A program made the translations under genes and the position numbers. The notes beneath the pieces are model-generated. The model was not told where the DNA came from and did not search any database. It saw nothing but the letters and a program-made list of their open reading frames with translations. Positions 43,559-51,718 of a stretch of DNA of 64,000 nt are shown in pieces; position 1 is the stretch's first letter, and each line of letters opens with the position of its first letter. Source of the stretch: Sinosporangium album (GTDB taxonomy: Bacteria; Actinomycetota; Actinomycetes; Streptosporangiales; Streptosporangiaceae); assembly GCF_900100605.1 (NCBI RefSeq), contig NZ_FNCN01000013.1, positions 154,315-218,314 on the forward strand, read 5' to 3'.

Positions 43559-45754
43559 TCACTCGTCGCGGGCGGAGCGTTCGCGGCGCAGAGCGAGCAG
43601 GAGATCCTGGTGCAGCTCCATCCAGATGTCGTGGTAGGAGTCGGCCAGCGGCCTGGCGAAGGCCGCGGTCTCGCCCGCGCGCACGCGGGCGAGCGCGTCC
43701 GTCAACCGCCGCGCATATCGCCGGAACCTGGGCAGGGTGCCGGCCGACGAGTCCAGCACGTCCAGCAGGTCCGCGTGGACGACGGCCAGCCGTTCGACGA
43801 CCCCGGCGTCGTATCCGGCGTCGCCATGGTCGTTGGGCTCGGAGGTGTCATCGCGGATCTGCCAGCTTGTGCAGACCCTCTTGAACTGCCTATTGATCGG
43901 AAGGAACCGCTCGTAGTCCGCCTCCAGCGCCTTCACCGCCTGCTCGCCGACCTCTTCCGCCAGCAGCCGCAGATGCTCCTCCCGGCCCGCCGCCGTGAGC
44001 GCGGCCATGGCCCGCGGGCGCTCCCGCAGCGTCACCAGCCCCTCCTGCGCCAGCGCCGCCAGATGCCGTGACGCCTGCTCCTCGCCCAGCCCGCTCAGCG
44101 CCCCGACGGCGGACACGTCGGCCATCCCCTTCACCCGCAGCGCGTGCAGCACCTCGAACCGCGGCGCGGACATGTGTACGGCAGCGGCCCCCGCATCCAT
44201 CAGAACCCCCTTGTTGAGCTTTCCCGTCGGAAGACGCGGAAGCCGGTCAACGAACTCGATCTCCCTCGGCACCTTGAACCCCGCGAGCCGCGTGCGGCAG
44301 AAGTCGACCAGCTCCGCCCGGGGCTCGCCGTCCCGGCCGGGGTCGCGCAACTGCACGACGGCCTTGACCCGCTCGCCGAACTCCGGGTCCGGCACCCCGA
44401 ACACGGCGGCGTCGGCGACGGACGGATGCAGCATCAAGGCGTGTTCGACCTCGGTCGGGTAGACGTTGACGCCGCCGGTGACGATGGTGTGGCCCTCCCT
44501 GCCGACGAGGTACAGGAACCCGTCCTCGTCGAGCCGGCCGAGGTCGCCGACGCTGCGCCGGCCGTGCGGGTCGACGCCCACCGCGTCGTCGTCGGCGTTG
44601 CGGTAGGCGCCGCCTCCGGAGAACCAGATCTTCCCCACGGTGTGCGGGCCGACCTCGACCCCGTTCTCGTCGGTGATGTGGACGCCTCCCGACAGCGCCC
44701 GGCCGACCGTGCCCGGCCGGACCAGCGCCTCCTCGGGAGACACATAGGTGTGCCCGTAGCCTTCCGAGGCTCCGTAGTACTCATGCAGGATCGGGCCCCA
44801 CCAGCTCATCACCCCCTTCTTGAGCTCGTGTGAGCACGGCCCGCCGGAGGTCCAGGCGACGCGGTGTCCGCTGAGGTCGTGCCGCCCGCGGGCATCCGCG
44901 GGAAGGGCCAGCAGGCGGGACAGCATGGTGGGGACCCACTGGGAGTGGCTCACGCCGTACCGCTCGATCGCCTCCAAAGCGGCCTGCGCGTCGAAGCGCT
45001 CCATGCAGACGACGGTGCCGCCGAGCCCGAGCGTGAGGAGCTGGAAGGTGAACGGCGCCGCGTGGTAGTTCGGCGCGGGGGAGAGGAAGACGGTGTCCGC
45101 GTCGATGGCGAGCCTGGCGGTGAGCCCGGCGTGCCTCGGCGGCGCGTCGGCGGGGTGCACGCCGAGGAGCCGCTGGCGGAACGCCTTGGGCCTGCCGGTC
45201 GTGCCGCCGCTGTAGAGCACGCGGGCGCCGAGGAGCTCATCGGCCACGGGGGTCGCCGGACGGCCGTCGATCGCGTCGTGGAAGGAGGCGAGTGGGCCGG
45301 CGGCGCCGTCCAGGCACAGCCCGAGCGGTTTCCGGCCGTCGCCGTACGGCCCGGGCAGCCCCGCCGGCCCCGCCGGCCCCGGCAGCGCCCCCAGCGCGGA
45401 CAGCGCCGACAGCACTGTGCCGGCGCGGTCGGCGCTGGTGATGACGGCCGCTGGTGCCCCCGCGGACAGGGCCTCGGCCAGCATGCCCCGCAGCTCGATC
45501 TCGGTGAGATGCCAGTTGACCGGGGTCACGTAGAGCCCGGCGCGCATTCCGGCCGCCATGACGATCGGCCATTCGACGCGGTTCTCGGCGATCAGGATCA
45601 CGCTGCCGCCCGGACCGATCCCGTGAGCGCGGAGCAGGTGGGCGAGCCGGTTGGACTGCTCGTCAAGGTGCCGGTAGGTCAGCGTATGGCCCGTGCCCGC
45701 CATCACGTAGGCGGTGGCCTCGGGCCGCTCGGCCGCGATCAGAGCCGGATACAT
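43559..45754 (-). CDS. Acyl-CoA synthetase fused to a winged-helix (MarR-like) domain
   Basis: Residues ~1-525 form a complete AMP-binding ligase: P-loop LYSGGTTGRPKAFRQ, A5 EYYGASEGYG, A8 hinge DLGRLDEDGFLYLVGR, and the catalytic Lys in LPTGKLNK. Residues ~535-600 form a winged helix (VSAVGALSGLGEEQASRHLA). Residues ~610-731 are a helical domain (FLPINRQFKRVCTSWQIRDD, SYHDIWMELHQDLLLALRRE) found elsewhere, to my knowledge, in stand-alone MarR-type regulators. The single frame has no break at the junction. The enzyme may thus bind DNA, or the fused module may sense the ligase substrate. A collagen-like GPAGPAGLPGP insert lies near residue 125. ATG 45754 follows GGGAGG. It is divergent from the P450. 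Confidence 0.88.
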   Translation of the reverse strand: MYPALIAAERPEATAYVMAGTGHTLTYRHLDEQSNRLAHLLRAHGIGPGGSVILIAENRVEWPIVMAAGMRAGLYVTPVNWHLTEIELRGMLAEALSAGAPAAVITSADRAGTVLSALSALGALPGPAGPAGLPGPYGDGRKPLGLCLDGAAGPLASFHDAIDGRPATPVADELLGARVLYSGGTTGRPKAFRQRLLGVHPADAPPRHAGLTARLAIDADTVFLSPAPNYHAAPFTFQLLTLGLGGTVVCMERFDAQAALEAIERYGVSHSQWVPTMLSRLLALPADARGRHDLSGHRVAWTSGGPCSHELKKGVMSWWGPILHEYYGASEGYGHTYVSPEEALVRPGTVGRALSGGVHITDENGVEVGPHTVGKIWFSGGGAYRNADDDAVGVDPHGRRSVGDLGRLDEDGFLYLVGREGHTIVTGGVNVYPTEVEHALMLHPSVADAAVFGVPDPEFGERVKAVVQLRDPGRDGEPRAELVDFCRTRLAGFKVPREIEFVDRLPRLPTGKLNKGVLMDAGAAAVHMSAPRFEVLHALRVKGMADVSAVGALSGLGEEQASRHLAALAQEGLVTLRERPRAMAALTAAGREEHLRLLAEEVGEQAVKALEADYERFLPINRQFKRVCTSWQIRDDTSEPNDHGDAGYDAGVVERLAVVHADLLDVLDSSAGTLPRFRRYARRLTDALARVRAGETAAFARPLADSYHDIWMELHQDLLLALRRERSARDE

Positions 45755-45922
45755 CTGGCCTCCCGCGTGTGGCTGCTGCCGTCTGACTGTGAATCATACG
45801 TCGCTCTCTGCCGAGTGATCTATGCGTCGAGCGTTGCTGTACAAGCTTTCTCTCGAAGACTCGATGTGCTTTAGTGATTGAACATTCGCACTCGGGCTGT
45901 GTCATCGCGGTGGGGGGCTTCG

Positions 45923-47221
45923 GTGTCCGATCAACTCAGCGTCGACCTGACGGACCTGTCCGCGTTCGAAGGGGGCGACGACCACCGCCTCTTCCGCCAC
46001 CTGCGGGAGCACGCGCCGCTGCACTGGAACGACGAGCCCGGAGGACGCGGCTTCTGGTCGGTCACCCGCTACGGCGACATCCGCGCGATCGCCTCCGATC
46101 ACCGGGCCTTCTCCTCGGCCGAAGGCACGCAGATCGCCGACCGCAGGGCCGAAGGCCATGGCGACCCCAGCATCCACAACATGGACCCGCCCCGGCACAG
46201 CACGCTGCGACAGCTCATCGTGCCGCACTTCAGACCGGCCCGGATCCGGAAGCTGGAGGACGAGGTCGTCGCGATCATCGACGCCCTGCTCGACGAGGTC
46301 CTCTCCGCGGACGCGGCCCCGGGCGGTGCCCCCGGTGCCCCCGGTGCCCCCGGTGCCCCCGGGGTCCCCGGGGACCCCGGGGACCCCGGGGGCACCGTCG
46401 ATTTCGTGTCCGCGGTCGCGGCGCGGCTCCCGCTGCTCGTGGTCGGGCGGTTCCTCGGGGCGCCTGCCCGGGACTGCGCGGACCTGCTCACCTGGACCAA
46501 CCAGATCGCCTCCGAGGACCCCGAGTACAGCGCGGGCCCCGAGACCGCGGCGAAGGCCAGAGACGAGGTGTTCGCCTACTTCCGCGAGCTTGAGGCGGAA
46601 CGCCGCCGCGACCCCCGGGACGACCTGGTGACCGCCCTCCTCCACGCCGAGGTGAAAGGCCGCCCGCTCAGCCTCGCCCAGCGCAACGCTAACCACCTGC
46701 TGCTGCTGGTCGCCGGCAACGAGACGACCCGCAACCTTCTGTCCGGCGGCGTCGAGGCGCTCCACCGGTGGCCCGGGCAGTGGGAGGCGCTCGTCGCCGA
46801 CCCCGGACGCATCCCCGCCGCGGTGGAGGAGGCGGCGCGCTGGGTGTCGCCCGTGCTGTGCATGCGGCGCACCGCCACCCGCGATGTGGAACTGCACGGC
46901 CGCACCATCGGGGCCGGGCAGAAGGTCGTGCTGTGGTTCTGCTCCGGCAATCGCGACGGGGAGGTGTTCCCCCGCCCGGACCGGTTCATCGGAGACCGGG
47001 AGCCCAACGACCACCTGGGGTTCGGCTGGGGCGTGCACGCCTGCCTCGGCGCGCATCTCGCCCGGTTCGAGACCGCGCTGTTCCTGCGCCGTCTCATCCA
47101 GCGGGGGCTGCGGGTCGAGCTCCAGGCCGAGCCGGAGCGGCTACGGTCCAACTTCTTCCGCGGCATCAAACGGCTCCCCGTACGGCTGGTCGCCTCCCAT
47201 GCCCGAGCCCCCTATGCCTGA
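45923..47221 (+). CDS. Cytochrome P450 with collagen-like insert
   Basis: A soluble bacterial P450, 432 residues. The heme-binding loop is FGWGVHACLG (Cys374), the I-helix is LLLVAGNETTRN, and the K-helix is EEAARW with the ExxR pattern. An insert of Gly-Ala-Pro and Gly-Asp-Pro triplets (about residues 134-158), encoded by 9-bp repeats, lies between helices in the N-terminal half and should form a flexible loop. I chose GTG 45923 (MSDQLSVD) behind GGGGGG over ATG 45878. It is first in an operon with aldehyde dehydrogenase, SDR and PPDK-like genes. It may hydroxylate or O-demethylate an aromatic or alicyclic substrate. No ferredoxin gene is present. Confidence 0.92.
   Translation: MSDQLSVDLTDLSAFEGGDDHRLFRHLREHAPLHWNDEPGGRGFWSVTRYGDIRAIASDHRAFSSAEGTQIADRRAEGHGDPSIHNMDPPRHSTLRQLIVPHFRPARIRKLEDEVVAIIDALLDEVLSADAAPGGAPGAPGAPGAPGVPGDPGDPGGTVDFVSAVAARLPLLVVGRFLGAPARDCADLLTWTNQIASEDPEYSAGPETAAKARDEVFAYFRELEAERRRDPRDDLVTALLHAEVKGRPLSLAQRNANHLLLLVAGNETTRNLLSGGVEALHRWPGQWEALVADPGRIPAAVEEAARWVSPVLCMRRTATRDVELHGRTIGAGQKVVLWFCSGNRDGEVFPRPDRFIGDREPNDHLGFGWGVHACLGAHLARFETALFLRRLIQRGLRVELQAEPERLRSNFFRGIKRLPVRLVASHARAPYA
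46325..46396 (+). repeat. 9-bp tandem repeats encoding GAP/GDP triplets in P450
   Basis: Four exact copies of GGTGCCCCC are followed by related GGGGTCCCC and GGGGACCCC units. All preserve the reading frame. Confidence 0.9.
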
Positions 47222-47243
47222 GCCCCCTATGCCTGAGCCGACC
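47199..47243 (+). repeat. 15-bp repeat with three in-frame ATGs at the aldehyde dehydrogenase start
   Basis: ATGCCYGAGCCCCCT occurs twice and a diverged third copy follows. Each copy begins with ATG in the same frame, straddling the P450 stop at 47219-47221. Confidence 0.85.
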
Positions 47244-48731
47244 ACGCCTGAGCTGACCAGGTCGCCGCCCGGGTCCGGGACAGGCGGGACGATCGCCGGT
47301 GACGGGTGGCTGGGCCGGGCGCCGTGCCTGATCGACGGGGAGCGGATCGAACCGGCGGGCGCCCTGACCGCCGCTGTGACCGCCGTGGTGGACCCCTATA
47401 CCGGGCAGACCGTCGGCGACGTGGCCGACGCCGGCCCCGAGCTCGTCGGCCACGCCGTACACGCCGCGCGCCGCGCGGCCCCGGCCTGGGCCGCCACCCC
47501 CGCCTCCGAACGTGCCCGGGTGCTGGAACGGGCCGCCGCCCTCCTCCTGGACCGCGGCCCGAGCCTGGCCCGCCTGGTCACACGGGAGATGGGCATGCCG
47601 GTCACCCTCGCCGAGGCCACCCAGGGGGAGCTGCCCGCCCGCGTCCTGGCCTCGTTCGCCGAGGCCACCCGGCGGTTCGGCTGGGTGGAGGACGCCGACG
47701 GGGCCGAACTGCGGCACGTCCCGCTGGGTGTGGTCGCCGCGATCACCCCGTGGAACATGCCCGTGTACCAGATCGTGGCCAAGGTCGGCGCGGCGCTCGC
47801 CGCGGGGAACACGGTGGTGCTCAAACCGAGCGAGCTCACCCCGTTCGACGCGGTGGTGCTCGTCGGCCTGTTCGGGGACGCCGGGCTTCCTCCCGGCGCA
47901 CTCAACCTCGTCCAGGGCGGCGCGGCGACGGGGGCGTGCCTGGTGAACCGTCCGGAGGTGGCGCATGTGTCGTTCACCGGCGGCGTCGCCGCGGGGAAAG
48001 CGGTCGCCTCGGCGGCGGGCGCGCGCCTGGCGTCGGTCACGCTGGAGCTGGGCGGGAAGTCGCCCGCGGTTCTGCTGCCCGACGCCGACCTGGCTCACGC
48101 CGTACCGGCCGTGCTGCGCAGCGCCCTGGTGAACTCGGGGCAGGCGTGCAACGCTACGACCCGGCTGGTCGTGCCGGCCGCCCGCGCGGGCGAGATCGAG
48201 GAGCTGCTCGCCGCCGCGCTCGCTCAGGTGGCGCCGGGCGACCCGCGGCGGCGCGACGTGAACTTCGGGCCGCTGGTGTCGGGGCGGCAGCGGGCGCGCG
48301 TCCGCGCGTTCATCGCGGACGCGCTGGCGTGCGGGGCGCGCCCGGTCGAGCACGAGGACATCGACGTACCGCGGTGCGGGTTCTTCGTGGCACCCCGGGT
48401 GTTCACTGACGTACCGGAGGAGGCGAAGGTGCTGCGTGAGGAGGTCTTCGGCCCGGTCGTGGTCGTGCAGACCTACACCGATGAGGCCGAGGCGCTCAAG
48501 GTGGCCGGCGACACCGACTACGGCCTGTCGGCGGAGGTGTGGTCCGCCGACACCGAACGCGCCGCGGCGTTCGGCCGCGCGCTGCGGGTCGGGCAGGTCA
48601 AGGTCAACGGCGTGCGGACGAGGGAGCGTCCCGCCGTACCGTTCGGAGGGTTCGGGCTGTCGGGGTTCGGGCGGGAGCTCGGCCGCGCCGGCATCGCCGA
48701 GCTGACGGCCGTGACGGCGGTGCTGCGCTGA
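47229..48731 (+). CDS. Aldehyde dehydrogenase (NAD(P)+)
   Basis: Oxidises an aldehyde to its acid. Conserved residues: ITPWNMP (Asn oxyanion hole), KPSELTPF, FTGGVAAGKAV (cofactor loop), LELGGKS (general-base Glu), NSGQACNATTR (nucleophile Cys) and EEVFGPVV. It is 500 residues from ATG 47229. Three in-frame ATGs (47199, 47214, 47229) occur in a 15-bp repeat MPEPP-MPEPP-MPEP; I chose the last because it falls just after the P450 stop, but 47214 is possible. It sits between the P450 and an SDR that may make its aldehyde substrate. Its stop shares a base with the SDR start. Confidence 0.92.
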   Translation: MPEPTTPELTRSPPGSGTGGTIAGDGWLGRAPCLIDGERIEPAGALTAAVTAVVDPYTGQTVGDVADAGPELVGHAVHAARRAAPAWAATPASERARVLERAAALLLDRGPSLARLVTREMGMPVTLAEATQGELPARVLASFAEATRRFGWVEDADGAELRHVPLGVVAAITPWNMPVYQIVAKVGAALAAGNTVVLKPSELTPFDAVVLVGLFGDAGLPPGALNLVQGGAATGACLVNRPEVAHVSFTGGVAAGKAVASAAGARLASVTLELGGKSPAVLLPDADLAHAVPAVLRSALVNSGQACNATTRLVVPAARAGEIEELLAAALAQVAPGDPRRRDVNFGPLVSGRQRARVRAFIADALACGARPVEHEDIDVPRCGFFVAPRVFTDVPEEAKVLREEVFGPVVVVQTYTDEAEALKVAGDTDYGLSAEVWSADTERAAAFGRALRVGQVKVNGVRTRERPAVPFGGFGLSGFGRELGRAGIAELTAVTAVLR

Positions 48732-49546
48732 TGGGCGGCCGGCGTGTCGTCGTCACCGGCGCCTCCTCGGGGATCGGCCTGGCATTGACGAGGCGGCTGC
48801 TCGCGGCCGGTGAGAACGTCGTCGCCGTGGACCGGGCCGCGTGTCCGGAGCGGGCGGTCGAGACCCTGATCGCGGACCTCGCCGACGCCGCCGCGCTCGG
48901 CCGGGCGCTGTCCGCGCTCACCGGCCCGGTGCACGCGCTGGCCAACGTCGCCGGGGTGCCGGGCACCGCGCCCGCCGAGCTGGTGCTGGCCGTGAACGTT
49001 CTCGGCGCGAGGCTGGTCACCGAGGCGCTCAGGCCCCGCATGGGCGCCGGCGCCTCGATCGTCAACGTGGCCTCGGTCGCCGCGCACCGCAACGTGCTCG
49101 GCGAACCCGCCGTGGACGCGCTCCTGGCGGTGGCCGACCGCGCGGGGCTCGCGGACTGGCTGGCGAGGCATCCGCTGACGGGCCCTCAGGCGTACGACAC
49201 GTCCAAGGCGGCCGTCGTGCGGTGGACGCGGGCCCTGGCCGGCCGGTGGGTGGGGTCGGGCGTGCGGGTCACCAGCGTCAGCCCCGGTCCCGTCGAGACG
49301 CCCATCCTTGAGGATTTCCGCTCCACGATGGGATCCCGGCGGATCGACCACGCCGCCGAGATCGTCGGACGGCACGGCGACACCGACGAGGTGGCGGCGG
49401 TGGTGGCGTTCCTGCTGGGCCCGGACGCGTCGTGGGTGAACGGGGTCGACATCCCCGTCGAAGGCGGGCTGCTCGCCGCTCGCGCGGCCAGGGAAACGGT
49501 GACCGCCGACGGCGTCATGGCGACGTCGCGGTGGAGGGACGGGTGA
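48731..49546 (+). CDS. Short-chain dehydrogenase (coniferyl-alcohol/3-alpha-hydroxysteroid dehydrogenase-like)
   Basis: A 271-residue SDR. The NAD motif is TGASSGIGLAL, ANVAG is the structural Asn motif, and the catalytic YDTSK has Ser in VASVAAHRN. A long insertion before the catalytic Tyr (EPAVDALLAVADRAGLADWL) is characteristic of the 3-alpha-hydroxysteroid dehydrogenase/carbonyl reductase and coniferyl-alcohol dehydrogenase group. ATG 48731 overlaps the aldehyde dehydrogenase stop (TGATG). With the dehydrogenase it could convert an alcohol through aldehyde to acid, feeding the CoA ligase. The exact substrate is unknown. Confidence 0.88.
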   Translation: MGGRRVVVTGASSGIGLALTRRLLAAGENVVAVDRAACPERAVETLIADLADAAALGRALSALTGPVHALANVAGVPGTAPAELVLAVNVLGARLVTEALRPRMGAGASIVNVASVAAHRNVLGEPAVDALLAVADRAGLADWLARHPLTGPQAYDTSKAAVVRWTRALAGRWVGSGVRVTSVSPGPVETPILEDFRSTMGSRRIDHAAEIVGRHGDTDEVAAVVAFLLGPDASWVNGVDIPVEGGLLAARAARETVTADGVMATSRWRDG

Positions 49547-49547
49547 C

Positions 49548-50909
49548 ATGGGCGTTCAGGACGTGGTGCTGGCCGTGGACGGCAGCCGGGAGCTGAGCCG
49601 CGACCAGGTGGGGGGCAAGGCGCTCGGGCTCAACCGGATGATGGCGCTCGGCCTGCCGGTGCCGCCCGCGTTCGTGGTCCCGGTGGCGGTCTGCCAGGCG
49701 TTCCACGCGGGCGGCCCGGCGCTGCCCGAACCGGTGTGGCGGGACGTGCTGGCCCACCTGGCGCGGCTCGAAGGCGCGACCGGGAGGGCGTACGGCGGGC
49801 CCGCGGCGCCTCTGCTCCTCGCGGTCCGCTCCGGAGCGGCCGTGAGCATGCCGGGAATGATGGACACCGTGCTCAACCTCGGTCTGACCGCGAACCTGCG
49901 CGACGTGCTGGCCGCCGAGTCGGGCGACCCGCTGTGGGCGGAGGACACCTTCCGCCGGTTCCACCGCGACTACACGGCCACCGTCGGCGCGCCCGTCCCC
50001 GACGATCCGCGCGCCCAGCTTCGCGGGGCCGTCGGCGCGGTGTTCGGCTCCTGGTTCTCGGCGCGGGCCATGGCCTACCGCGACCGCCACGGCCTGTCCG
50101 CCATGGCGGGCACCTCAGTCACGGTGCAGGCCATGGTGTTCGGCAACCGGGACGGGCGTTCGGGGACGGGCGTGCTGTTCAGCCGGGACCCGGTCACGGG
50201 GGCGCCGGGGGTGTTCGGGGAGTGGCTGCCCGGGGCGCAGGGGCACGACGTGGTCGCGGGGGAGCGCACGCCGTACGGGCTCGACACACTGGCCGAGGCG
50301 CAGGCCGGCAACCACCGCCGGCTTGTCGAGATCGCCGCGCTCCTTGAGGCGGACCGCCGGGACATGGTGGACGTCGAGTTCACCATCGAGTCGGGGCGGC
50401 TGCACATCTTGCAGGTGAGGGTGGGCAAGCGGTCGGCCGAGGCGGCGCTGCGGATCGCTCGCGACATGGTGGCCGAGGGCATGATCTCCGAGTCGGTCGC
50501 ACGCGACCGGCTGTCGGGCGTCGACATCGCTATGGCGGTCCCCGAGCAGGTGTCTCCCGGCGGGAGGGGCGCCGAGTTGGCCAGGGGCATCCCGGCGGGG
50601 CCGGGGCGCGGCTCCGGCGTCGCTGTGACCGGCATCGACGAGGCTCTGCGCCTGGCCGAGGAGGGGGCCTCGGTGGTCCTGGTGAGGCCCACGACCTCGC
50701 CCGACGACGTGCCGGCGATGTTCGTCGCGGCGGCCGTGGTGACCGAGCACGGCGGGAGCACGTCGCACGCCGCGGTGGTGTGCCGGGAGCTCGGGCTGCC
50801 GTGTGTCGTGGGGTGCGGGGAGGGTGTTGGGGCGCGCCTGGCCGGGAGGAGGGTCACGGTGGACGGGACCGAGGGCCGGGTTCTGCGGGCGGAGGTCTCC
50901 ACGCCTTGA
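49548..50909 (+). CDS. Pyruvate phosphate dikinase-like protein: ATP-grasp plus His domain, no PEP barrel
   Basis: The N-terminal ~330 residues are the PPDK ATP-grasp domain: GGKALGLNRMMALGLPVPP, LLAVRSGAAVSMPGMMDTVL, FSRDPVTGAPGVFGEWLPGA. The C-terminal ~100 residues are the phosphohistidine domain with His407 in GGSTSHAAVVCRELGLPCVV. Full PPDK is ~870 residues; the PEP/pyruvate-binding TIM barrel is absent here (453 residues). The protein can in principle make phosphohistidine from ATP and hand it to another acceptor. The neighbouring PEP-utilising protein at 41768 is a candidate partner. It starts 1 nt after the SDR stop and is last in the P450 operon. Confidence 0.85.
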   Translation: MGVQDVVLAVDGSRELSRDQVGGKALGLNRMMALGLPVPPAFVVPVAVCQAFHAGGPALPEPVWRDVLAHLARLEGATGRAYGGPAAPLLLAVRSGAAVSMPGMMDTVLNLGLTANLRDVLAAESGDPLWAEDTFRRFHRDYTATVGAPVPDDPRAQLRGAVGAVFGSWFSARAMAYRDRHGLSAMAGTSVTVQAMVFGNRDGRSGTGVLFSRDPVTGAPGVFGEWLPGAQGHDVVAGERTPYGLDTLAEAQAGNHRRLVEIAALLEADRRDMVDVEFTIESGRLHILQVRVGKRSAEAALRIARDMVAEGMISESVARDRLSGVDIAMAVPEQVSPGGRGAELARGIPAGPGRGSGVAVTGIDEALRLAEEGASVVLVRPTTSPDDVPAMFVAAAVVTEHGGSTSHAAVVCRELGLPCVVGCGEGVGARLAGRRVTVDGTEGRVLRAEVSTP

Positions 50910-50959
50910 TCTGGACGGGACCGGCGAGTGCGTCGGCACTGAAGATTGCAGTAAAGTGA

Positions 50960-51718
50960 ATGACACGTCACGAGTCAGCGAAACCGGCAAGCCCTATGAG
51001 CACATCGGCGTCGGAATACGACGTTCAACCCCATGAGTCTGAAACGTTCCAGCAGGGTGACCACCCGACGGGGTGGCAGCTCATCGCCGACCTGCTGCCC
51101 GCCCCCGATGCCAAACGCCCCAACCGCAGAGGCCGGGAGACCCGCGAAAGGCTCGTGCGGGCCGCGGCCCTGTGCTTCAGCGACTATGGATACACCCGCA
51201 CGCGGATCTCGGACATCGTCTATCGCGCCGGCACCGCCCAGGGCAATTTCTATCGGCATTTCTCCAGCCTGGACGAGGTCTTCCTCGCCGCGCTGCGCCC
51301 CGCGCTGGAGGAGTTGGTCGGCGCGACGGCGGATACGGTTCCGGGGCCCGACGAGCAGCAGACCCTGATCAACCAGCATGTGCGCTACCTGCAGGCATAC
51401 GCCCGCAACAGGCATCTGCTGCGCGTGATGCGGGAGGCCGCGGCCGCCAGCAACAACGAGGGGTTCGGAGTGCTGTGGCTGCGGTTGCGGGGGGCGTTCG
51501 TGGAACGTACCCACCGGTGGCTGCGCCGCCTGCACGCGCAGGGGCAGATCGGCCACACCGACTTCGCCCTGCTCGCGGAGGCGCTCGGATCCCTCACCGA
51601 GCAGATGGCGTATATCCACATCGGCATCCCGGCCGTCAGCCCGAGGCCGGAGCGGATCCGCGAGCTGGCCACCGTCATCGGCGAGGTGTGGTTCAGGAGT
51701 CTGCCCCCGGTCCGGTGA
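50960..51718 (+). CDS. TetR-family transcriptional regulator
   Basis: A repressor-type regulator of up to 252 residues. After an unusually long N-terminal extension (~55 residues) the TetR helix-turn-helix appears: ETRERLVRAAALCFSDYGYT, RISDIVYRAGTAQGNFYRHF. The C-terminal ligand domain is helical (residues ~110-250). The start may be ATG 50960 or ATG 50996 (MSTSASEYD); neither has a good Shine-Dalgarno. It lies 50 bp after the PPDK-like gene and probably controls the catabolic island, which is inference. The terpene operon begins 576 bp downstream. Confidence 0.9.
   Translation: MTRHESAKPASPMSTSASEYDVQPHESETFQQGDHPTGWQLIADLLPAPDAKRPNRRGRETRERLVRAAALCFSDYGYTRTRISDIVYRAGTAQGNFYRHFSSLDEVFLAALRPALEELVGATADTVPGPDEQQTLINQHVRYLQAYARNRHLLRVMREAAAASNNEGFGVLWLRLRGAFVERTHRWLRRLHAQGQIGHTDFALLAEALGSLTEQMAYIHIGIPAVSPRPERIRELATVIGEVWFRSLPPVR

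Noticed and set aside
41653..50978. The 9-mer ACGAGTCAG near the HpaB/PEP divergent promoter (41653-41661) and at the TetR start (50970-50978), as a possible TetR operator
   Set aside because: A shared 9-mer in two short regions is not far from chance, and the flanks do not form matching palindromes.
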